Of a DNA stretch of 5,502 nucleotides, positions 1 to 4,957 are shown one piece after another. This DNA is from an uncultured Ruminococcus sp. (GTDB lineage Bacteria; Bacillota; Clostridia; Oscillospirales; Ruminococcaceae). The DNA is taken from contig CAMNMO010000212.1 in the NCBI GenBank assembly GCA_946544695.1, positions 1-5,502 on the forward strand, in the 5' to 3' direction. Numbering within the stretch: the first letter of the stretch is position 1; each line of letters begins with the position of its first letter. A program made the position numbers and the translations under genes. Below the pieces are notes generated by a model. That model worked only from the letters and a program-made list of their open reading frames with translations, did not search any database and was not told the origin of the DNA.

Positions 1-91
1 ACGGCGGGGGGAATACACAAAATACAGCTTTGTTTTGTCAAAATTGATTTCCGTGTGGGTCGCCCCACGTAAAGAGACAGCCATTTTATAA
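1..91. other. Unassigned left-edge block, probably intergenic or tail of an upstream gene
   Basis: No complete gene is visible here. Two plus-strand frames are open from the window edge: one stops with TAA at 70-72 and the other with TAA at 89-91. A C-terminal tail of an upstream gene is therefore possible, but neither short peptide is recognisable. A small G+C-rich hairpin lies at about 53-70 (GTGGG at 55-59 pairing with CCCAC at 64-68, loop TCGC), without a T-run after it, so it is not a convincing terminator. The minus strand carries a TTGACA (positions 41 down to 36) with only a poor -10 further left. Confidence 0.35.
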
Positions 92-95
92 AAAG

Positions 96-124
96 TTGAT
101 ATTTATATTATAATATGGTATTAT
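96..124 (+). promoter_or_regulatory. Promoter of the two-component operon
   Basis: A -35-like TTGATA (96-101) is followed by a 17-bp spacer and a -10-like TATTAT (119-124). A TG at 116-117 sits one base before the -10, giving an extended -10. The predicted start is near 131, leaving a leader of about 60 nt before the response regulator ATG. A perfect TATAAT at 109-114 is an alternative -10, but the hexamer 17 bp before it (TTATAA, 86-91) is poor. The spacer contains a 12-bp perfect palindrome (ATATTATAATAT, 105-116). The promoter assignment is by motif only. Confidence 0.6.
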
Positions 125-133
125 ATTATTGGC

Positions 134-165
134 GCTGTTTCAACAGGACTTTGCTGTGACACAGG
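134..165. promoter_or_regulatory. Two tandem short dyads in the leader, candidate operator
   Basis: GCTGT-TTCA-ACAGG (134-147) and GCTGT-GAC-ACAGG (153-165) are two copies of the same inverted repeat, with starts 19 bp apart, nearly two helical turns. They lie just downstream of the predicted transcription start and before the ribosome binding site. They could bind a dimeric regulator as DNA or form small RNA hairpins. The arms are only 4-5 bp, so chance cannot be excluded. Confidence 0.3.
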
Positions 166-192
166 CTATCAACACTAAAAGGAAGTGACCTT

Positions 193-864
193 ATGTATAA
201 AATACTGGTGGCAGACGATGAAAAGGACGTTGTAAGTCTGCTGAAGGATTATCTTGAACTCAAAGGGTACTGCGTATTCACCGCTTATAACGGCGCTGAG
301 GCTGTCGAACAGACTTCAAACCGACCCGACCTGATACTTCTCGATGTTAACATGCCCGAAGCCGACGGCTTTGAGGTGTGCAGAAAAGTCAGGGACCATG
401 TCAGCTGCCCCATACTTTTCCTGACCGCAAGGATAGAGGACGAGGACAAGATACAGGGATTTGCTGCGGGCGGTGATGACTACATACTCAAACCGTTCTC
501 GCTTGATGAACTGGGTGCAAGGATAGCAGCACATATTCGCCGTGACCACCGCAATACTGCTGCATCAAATGTGAAGTTCTTCGGTGATACGGTTATAAAC
601 TATACCGAAAAAACAGTATCCTGCAAGGACGATACCCTTGACCTCACCAAAAAGGAATACGCAATAATCGAACTGCTTACCCTCAACGCAGGTCAGGTAT
701 TCGACAAGGAAAGGATATATGAGAAGATATGGGGCTATGACGCTGACGGCGACAGTTCCGTGATAGCGGAACATATCCGCAGGCTGCGTGCAAAGCTGGG
801 AAAATTCGGTGAGGACAGCCATCTGGGCACTGTCTGGGGAATGGGGTACAAATGGATAAAGTAA
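193..864 (+). CDS. OmpR/PhoB-family two-component response regulator
   Basis: This 223-residue protein is a DNA-binding response regulator that receives phosphate from the kinase encoded next to it and acts as a cytoplasmic transcription factor. The receiver domain (about residues 2-115) has every expected residue: acidic pair D8/D9, phospho-acceptor D51 in the LLDVNMP context, T78, the switch aromatic Y97, and K100 followed by P-F. A linker leads to a winged-helix DNA-binding domain (about 127-223) with the LTKKEY start, the recognition-helix region around SVIAEHIRRLRAKL, and the terminal GMGYKW wing hairpin. The length is normal for the family. The start is supported by AGGAAGTG at 180-187 just ahead of the ATG. 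Its last 13 nt overlap the kinase gene, so the two are translationally linked. The sequence is VanR-like in flavour, but a specific name is not justified. Likely targets are its own operon and the downstream transporter (inference). Confidence 0.95.
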   Translation: MYKILVADDEKDVVSLLKDYLELKGYCVFTAYNGAEAVEQTSNRPDLILLDVNMPEADGFEVCRKVRDHVSCPILFLTARIEDEDKIQGFAAGGDDYILKPFSLDELGARIAAHIRRDHRNTAASNVKFFGDTVINYTEKTVSCKDDTLDLTKKEYAIIELLTLNAGQVFDKERIYEKIWGYDADGDSSVIAEHIRRLRAKLGKFGEDSHLGTVWGMGYKWIK

Positions 865-2006
865 AAAGTCTGCGTTTTGCATTGATAAAGTACCTGATAC
901 CCTGCCTGATACTCTGCGTGATAGGCTGTGCCCTGATAGAATGGCTGTCCATATATCTTCAGGACTGGTACAGGGCGGAAAACGAGCGCTTTTATCGATA
1001 CGATGAAGTAACATTGCTGATAATGGAGTCAAATGATAAGCCTGATGACCTGTGGCTGTACTACATATTCCGCTATGCAAGGCTGGCGCTGATACCTCTG
1101 TGGACAGGGTGCTGCCTGTGCGGCGCAGTCATGTTCTTTTACCGCAGGGAGATCAAAAAGCCTGTTGACACCCTGACAAAGGCGGCTGAACGTATACTGG
1201 ACGATGACCTGGATTTCACGGTGGAGTGTGACCTTGGCAACGAGCTTGGGGCGCTTTGCGGTTCCTTCGAGGAAATGCGCAAAAATCTGTATGACAGCAA
1301 CTATCAGCTGTGGAAATCCCTGGAGGAACGCAAACGGCTGAACTCGGCTTTTTCCCACGACCTGAGAACGCCCATAACCGTGCTGAAAGGCTACATGGAA
1401 CTCATAGAACAGTTTGACGGCAAGATAAGTCAGGAAAAGCAGGCGGAGATCCTTTCAAAGATGTCGGGGCAGATAGACAGGCTTGGCAATTACACCGAAA
1501 AAATGAGCAGTCTGCATAAGCTGGAGGATATTATCCCCGAAGTGAACAGTATCGCTTTCGGAAAGATCTGTTCACAGCTTGAAGAAAACGGCAGACTTCT
1601 CTGCGGCGAGGACAGATTTACATTTGCAGCACACGGCGACAAGGATATGATGGTCTACACAGATATCGAGCTTGTCATGCAGGTGTTCCTGAATCTGGTG
1701 TCAAACGCCCTCAGGTACGCAAAAAACAACGTGGCGTGCACCGCAGAGATCAGCAATGACGAGATGGAGATAGTCGTTTCGGATGACGGCAGCGGATTTT
1801 CCAAAGAGGCGCTGCGCAAAGCATGGCAGCCCTTCTACCGTTCGGACAACAACAACGATAAGGAACATTTCGGGCTTGGGCTGTATATCTGCAAGCTGCT
1901 GTGCCGAAAGAACGGCGGAGATATAACCATAGAGAACAATGAAAAGGGCGGCGGAAAAGTCACTGCAAAAATTTCCGTAAAAAAATCTGAAAAAACAGAT
2001 AAATAA
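852..2006 (+). CDS. Membrane sensor histidine kinase
   Basis: This 384-residue protein is the sensor partner of the upstream regulator. It has two transmembrane helices (about 11-36 and 76-97) around a short extracytoplasmic loop of roughly 40 residues rich in aromatic and charged residues. A HAMP-type linker (about 98-150) follows. The dimerisation and phosphotransfer domain carries the phospho-accepting H169 in FSHDLRTP. The catalytic ATPase domain has the N box (NLVSNALRYA, N281 and N285), the G1 box DDGSG (311-315) and the G2 box GLGL (341-344). All catalytic elements look intact and the length is typical. The small loop means there is no room for a folded periplasmic-type sensor domain, so the signal may be sensed at the membrane, by the loop, or through another membrane protein such as the neighbouring transporter (inference). 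Translation starts inside the regulator gene, with GGGG at 843-846 as a weak ribosome binding site. The 3' end is A-rich and lysine-rich, and may double as regulatory DNA for the next unit. Confidence 0.95.
   Translation: MDKVKSLRFALIKYLIPCLILCVIGCALIEWLSIYLQDWYRAENERFYRYDEVTLLIMESNDKPDDLWLYYIFRYARLALIPLWTGCCLCGAVMFFYRREIKKPVDTLTKAAERILDDDLDFTVECDLGNELGALCGSFEEMRKNLYDSNYQLWKSLEERKRLNSAFSHDLRTPITVLKGYMELIEQFDGKISQEKQAEILSKMSGQIDRLGNYTEKMSSLHKLEDIIPEVNSIAFGKICSQLEENGRLLCGEDRFTFAAHGDKDMMVYTDIELVMQVFLNLVSNALRYAKNNVACTAEISNDEMEIVVSDDGSGFSKEALRKAWQPFYRSDNNNDKEHFGLGLYICKLLCRKNGGDITIENNEKGGGKVTAKISVKKSEKTDK
1985..2000. promoter_or_regulatory. Inverted repeat, candidate activator site for the transporter
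   Basis: ATCTG-AAAAAA-CAGAT is a perfect 5-bp inverted repeat at the very end of the kinase coding region. Its centre (1992.5) lies about 41.5 bp upstream of the start predicted from the TATAAT at 2022-2027, the usual place for an activator that contacts RNA polymerase at the -35 region. The stretch is A-rich because it encodes lysines, so the repeat could be accidental. Confidence 0.3.
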
Positions 2007-2021
2007 TTGATAATTGCATTT

Positions 2022-2027
2022 TATAAT
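2022..2027 (+). promoter_or_regulatory. Candidate -10 element (TATAAT) of the transporter operon
   Basis: A perfect TATAAT with a predicted start at about 2034. No acceptable -35 lies 16-18 bp upstream; TTGATA at 2007-2012 is only 9 bp away, too close to serve. Such a promoter would need an activator. The element overlaps the left arm of the terminator (2025-2038), so a transcript started here keeps only five bases of that arm. It is the only -10 match I see between the kinase and the ATPase gene. Confidence 0.4.
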
Positions 2028-2066
2028 AATGACATGATAAGGAAAGCATCATGTCATTATTTTTTT
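2025..2066 (+). terminator. Intrinsic terminator after the two-component genes
   Basis: A perfect 14-bp stem pairs 2025-2038 (AATAATGACATGAT) with 2048-2061, around a 9-nt loop (2039-2047). It is followed by a T-tract of seven at 2060-2066, whose first two bases are part of the stem. The stem is AT-rich but long and uninterrupted. It separates the kinase from the transporter genes only 23 nt before the ATPase start, so read-through, or the overlapping promoter, must supply the transporter message. Confidence 0.85.
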
Positions 2067-2089
2067 GTTATCACTGAGGAGGAGACAAC

Positions 2090-2968
2090 ATGGACAACAG
2101 CATAATCATCAGGAAAATGAACAAATACTACGGAAGAAAGCAGGCGCTGTTCGATATCGACCTGACGATAGAACAGGGCATGTTCGGGCTGCTTGGCAGG
2201 AACGGTGCAGGCAAGACCACACTTATGAAGACCCTTGCCGCTCTCCACAAAAAGAAGGACGGCAAGATAACCGTCTGCGGGGTGCCCATAGAAAAGGAAA
2301 GGGAGATAAGGGCGATGATAGGCTATCTGCCGCAGGATTTCTCGATGTACCCAAACATGAGGACAGATGAGGCACTCGACTATCTCGGCGCACTTTCGGG
2401 CATTCCTAAAGATGTGCGGAAAAAGCGTGTTAACAGCCTGCTTAGAAAGGTCAATCTCCAGGAACACCGCCGCAAAAAAGTCAAGCAGCTTTCAGGCGGT
2501 ATGAAAAGACGTCTGGGTATCGCACAGGCACTGCTACACGACCCCAAGGTACTCATAGTCGATGAACCCACCGCAGGCCTTGACCCCGAAGAAAGGATAC
2601 GTTTCCGCAATCTTCTCTGCGAAGTTGCCGAAGACAGGATAGTCATTCTTTCCACCCACATCGTCGCTGATATTGAAGCCTCCTGCGAACAGGTAGCTAT
2701 CATGGATTCGGGAAGGATACTCTGGCACGGCACTGTATCACAGCTGCTTGCAAATGCCAGGGGACACATCTACAGTGCGAACGTGGAAAAGAAGTTCATC
2801 GACCAGATAAAGCGGGAATATATAGTAACAGGTATTCTCACGCAGAATGAATACACAACTGTCAGGCTGGTATCAGAGGCTGAACCCGACCTGCCCAATA
2901 CGGTGTTGACCGATCCCGACCTTGAAGACGCATATATGTACTGCCTTACGAAAGGCGGTGAGGAATAA
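2090..2968 (+). CDS. ABC transporter ATP-binding protein (ABC-2/CcmA-type)
   Basis: This 292-residue cytoplasmic ATPase powers the transporter formed with the two permeases encoded next. All nucleotide-binding motifs are present: Walker A GRNGAGKT (36-43), Q-loop Q82 in LPQDF, signature LSGGM (134-138), Walker B VLIVDEP with D158 and E159, D-loop GLDP (163-166), and switch H190 in STH. After the core, a C-terminal extension of about 65 residues ends in a DLEDAYMYCL segment, like the C-terminal helices of drug- and peptide-exporting ATPases of this class. A strong AGGAGG (2077-2082) seven bases before the ATG fixes the start. The stop overlaps the next start by one base (TAATG), which implies translational coupling. 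The family is shared by bacitracin- and lantibiotic-resistance exporters and by many transporters of unknown substrate, so the cargo is undetermined. Export or self-protection is more likely than uptake, because no binding protein is encoded. Confidence 0.93.
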   Translation: MDNSIIIRKMNKYYGRKQALFDIDLTIEQGMFGLLGRNGAGKTTLMKTLAALHKKKDGKITVCGVPIEKEREIRAMIGYLPQDFSMYPNMRTDEALDYLGALSGIPKDVRKKRVNSLLRKVNLQEHRRKKVKQLSGGMKRRLGIAQALLHDPKVLIVDEPTAGLDPEERIRFRNLLCEVAEDRIVILSTHIVADIEASCEQVAIMDSGRILWHGTVSQLLANARGHIYSANVEKKFIDQIKREYIVTGILTQNEYTTVRLVSEAEPDLPNTVLTDPDLEDAYMYCLTKGGEE

Positions 2969-4218
2969 TGCTGTTTAATAAAGAATGCAAAAAGATACTG
3001 TTATCGCTGACTTTCTGGATATACTCCATACTGGTCGTCATCATGTTCGCAGAAAACTATTATTCAGAGGCAAAATACCCTATCAGCAAGCCTGCCAAAG
3101 GCGGCAGTGACTACGGTTTAATGGTTCGGGAAGATCCCGAACTTATCATGGAGGGCGCTTCGGCCTCACTGATGAGCGATTTTGCTTCAAACCGATATGT
3201 CTGCTACCCTTACGGCTTTTACAAAGCTGTCAGCCTTGATAAGGAGGACAGGGATAAGGTCGAAGAATATGTAACGGAGATAACCGCATGGGATCACGAC
3301 GAGATCCTGAAGCAGATAGACTCCGCTGATGTATACTATATGGAACACGGCTTTTCAACGTTCCCGGGGTATGAATTTGAAAGCGTGAACATTGACAAAA
3401 ACATGACTTATGAAAGATACAAGGAGATAATGGCGGATATAGATGATATCCTGGGGGGCGGTTCGGCTTACAAGGTCGACACGCTGGCTTCACGCTACTC
3501 TCTTGTTCCCATGACCTACGAAGACGCTGTCAAGGAATATGAAGACTCCATATCCGAGGACACTGTAACAGGTTCGCTGGCACGGCTCTTCTCTGACTAC
3601 ACCGGGATCGATCTAGCCTTTATACCCGTGTTTGCGGCAGCTGCACTGGTCGCTGCTGACAGAAGGCGCAAAATGACCGAGCTTGTTTATTCAAGAAACA
3701 TTTCCTCGCTGAAACTCACATTCATAAGATACGGCGCCCTTGTGGCTATGATGTTCATACCCGTATTCCTGACGATGATAGCCGCTGCGATCCAGGCAGG
3801 CGAAGTTTACGGCGATGAACCCCTTAAAATGCACTATATGTTCACCACCACAACTTTCTGGCTGCTGCCCGAGCTTATGGTCGTTACCGCTGTAGGTATG
3901 TTTTTAACGGAGTTTTTCTCAGCGGGATTTGCGGTGGCTGCTCAGGGAGCATGGTCTTTCTTGAGTCTTATGTCATGCGGTGACAAGCTTAGCGGTAATA
4001 TAACCAAGTTCTGCCTTATCTGCCGTCACAATACGCTCTATGACCGCAGCGCTTTCATGGAGACCTACAATGACTTTGTATTCAACCGCATTTTCTATAT
4101 GGTGCTGGCACTGGTAATGGTGCTGGCAGCTGCTTATGTATATCATCTGAAAAGAGGAGGTAGATTCAATGGCATCAGGCTGTTTGGCAAAGGTAGTCTT
4201 TTCAGACGCAAAGCATAA
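2968..4218 (+). CDS. ABC-2-type permease with large extracytoplasmic domain
   Basis: This 416-residue integral membrane protein follows its ATPase with a 1-nt overlap; GTGAGG at 2958-2963 serves as ribosome binding site. Hydrophobic segments lie at about 10-28, 215-231, 255-276, 297-315, 317-335 and 375-392, giving six likely helices. Between the first and second is a soluble region of roughly 185 residues (about 30-214), rich in acidic and aromatic residues. By topology it should face outside, and its place between helices 1 and 2 is common in ABC-2 exporters. I do not recognise a named domain in it. A DRRRKMTELVYSRN segment (231-244) after helix 2 resembles the cytoplasmic coupling region that contacts the ATPase. 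The C-terminus is a basic cytoplasmic tail of about 24 residues. The last 50 nt overlap the next gene, whose ribosome binding site is embedded in this coding sequence. The substrate is unknown. Confidence 0.85.
   Translation: MLFNKECKKILLSLTFWIYSILVVIMFAENYYSEAKYPISKPAKGGSDYGLMVREDPELIMEGASASLMSDFASNRYVCYPYGFYKAVSLDKEDRDKVEEYVTEITAWDHDEILKQIDSADVYYMEHGFSTFPGYEFESVNIDKNMTYERYKEIMADIDDILGGGSAYKVDTLASRYSLVPMTYEDAVKEYEDSISEDTVTGSLARLFSDYTGIDLAFIPVFAAAALVAADRRRKMTELVYSRNISSLKLTFIRYGALVAMMFIPVFLTMIAAAIQAGEVYGDEPLKMHYMFTTTTFWLLPELMVVTAVGMFLTEFFSAGFAVAAQGAWSFLSLMSCGDKLSGNITKFCLICRHNTLYDRSAFMETYNDFVFNRIFYMVLALVMVLAAAYVYHLKRGGRFNGIRLFGKGSLFRRKA
4153..4160 (+). promoter_or_regulatory. Ribosome binding site inside the upstream permease gene
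   Basis: AGAGGAGG ends eight bases before the ATG at 4169 and is a near-perfect Shine-Dalgarno sequence. It decides the start of the second permease even though that start lies 50 nt inside the preceding gene. In the preceding frame these bases encode part of the basic K-R-G-G tail. Confidence 0.85.
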
Positions 4219-4789
4219 TTTCCTTATACATTATCTGGCGGCAATAGGCTTGCTGCTGGTATCGCCCGTAGTATTCGGATTTTCCGGACTTGACGAAAGG
4301 CTGGCTGCTATCCCGCTGGAGATAATATCACCGATATTGGGCATAATACTGATGACACCTGTATTCATGCCCGAACAGAATGAGAACATTTACGATGTGG
4401 TCAGGTCGAAAAAAACGAGCCACACACTGGTCTGCTTTATGCGCATACTGCTTTCGGCTTTCATCACTGCCCTGCTTGTGGGCGGGCTGTCGCTTTACAT
4501 GCGGTGCAGCGATTCACAGGTAACAGCAAGGCTTTTCGCATCGGCGCTGATAAGCGCACTGGCACTTGGTGCGCTGGGTGTATTTTCCTCAGCTTTGGGG
4601 GACAGCGCACTCATCGGCTACATGGTCTCGGCATCATATCTGGTAATGGACATGTTTTTACACAGCAAACTGAAACGGTTCAACCTTTTCACTTTCTCAG
4701 ACGGCGGCACGCAGATAAATCTGTGGCTGGCAGCAGCCGCAGCGATCCTCATCACCGCTGCACTGATACTGAGAAAATACCGAAGATAA
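4169..4789 (+). CDS. Second integral-membrane permease subunit
   Basis: This 206-residue protein is almost wholly hydrophobic, with six likely transmembrane helices at about 18-37, 46-67, 88-110, 118-142, 144-164 and 184-202. It has short loops and a basic C-terminus (RKYRR). No large soluble domain is present. It follows the ATPase and the first permease in the same operon, so it most likely pairs with that permease to form a heterodimeric channel. A segment between helices 2 and 3 (ENIYDVVRSKKTS, about 72-84) is charged and resembles the cytoplasmic coupling region seen in ABC-2 permeases; the first permease has a similar one. The start rests on the strong ribosome binding site at 4153-4160. 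The next in-frame ATG is at residue 62, after two helices, and is much less likely. No closer family can be named by eye. A membrane accessory protein is the alternative reading. Confidence 0.75.
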   Translation: MASGCLAKVVFSDAKHNFLIHYLAAIGLLLVSPVVFGFSGLDERLAAIPLEIISPILGIILMTPVFMPEQNENIYDVVRSKKTSHTLVCFMRILLSAFITALLVGGLSLYMRCSDSQVTARLFASALISALALGALGVFSSALGDSALIGYMVSASYLVMDMFLHSKLKRFNLFTFSDGGTQINLWLAAAAAILITAALILRKYRR

Positions 4790-4840
4790 ATAAAACGACG
4801 CTCCATGATACATATATGAGGTGCTGATACAAAAGTTTTT

Positions 4841-4887
4841 CGCCATAGTATTTCTGTTGCAGGTTCAGAAGTACTGTGGCGTTTTCT
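4841..4887 (+). terminator. Intrinsic terminator of the transporter operon
   Basis: A 16-bp stem pairs 4841-4856 (CGCCATAGTATTTCTG) with 4866-4881 around a 9-nt loop, followed by TTTTCT. Two of the pairs are G-U wobbles (T4846 with G4876, T4851 with G4871). On the minus strand these would be A-C mismatches, so the structure is built for plus-strand RNA. It lies about 50 nt after the second permease stop and directly before the next promoter. The T-tail is short, so termination may be incomplete. Confidence 0.75.
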
Positions 4888-4888
4888 G

Positions 4889-4917
4889 TTGACAACACAG
4901 CGATGTAGTGTTATAAT
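4889..4917 (+). promoter_or_regulatory. Perfect-consensus sigma-A promoter of the hydrolase gene
   Basis: TTGACA (4889-4894), exactly 17 bp, then TATAAT (4912-4917), with a TG at 4909-4910 making an extended -10. The predicted start is near 4924, giving a leader of about 34 nt. A short inverted repeat AACAC (4894-4898) / GTGTT (4908-4912) lies within the spacer and touches both elements, and could be a repressor site. Expression should be strong unless repressed. Confidence 0.85.
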
Positions 4918-4957
4918 TGTTACTATCATTGATCGGTATTTTTACAGGAGCTCGAAA

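Noticed and set aside
17..38. Inverted repeat ACAAAA / TTTTGT as a terminator
   Set aside because: The arms are six A-T-rich pairs with a 10-nt loop and no T-tract, too weak to support.
13..41. Leftward promoter (TTGACA at 41-36 on the minus strand)
   Set aside because: The -35 is perfect but the best -10 at 17-18 bp spacing (GTGTAT or TGTATT) is poor, and no leftward gene can be seen in the window.
565..1080. A 171-codon open frame on the minus strand across the regulator and kinase genes
   Set aside because: It lies opposite two clear genes with intact motifs, gives a low-complexity Cys/His/Pro-rich product with no recognisable domain, and has no convincing ribosome binding site.
1971..1978. 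ATTTCCGT shared with positions 47-54 as a common regulator site
   Set aside because: It is a single 8-base match, the second copy lies within kinase coding sequence, and the two copies sit at different distances from their promoters.
2057..2467. A 136-codon minus-strand open frame opposite the ATPase start
   Set aside because: It is antisense to the Walker A region of a real gene and its C-terminal end lies in the terminator; the product resembles no family.
4504..4827. A 107-codon plus-strand open frame overlapping the second permease
   Set aside because: It is out of frame with a coherent six-helix protein, lacks a ribosome binding site, and its product has no hydrophobic or domain pattern.
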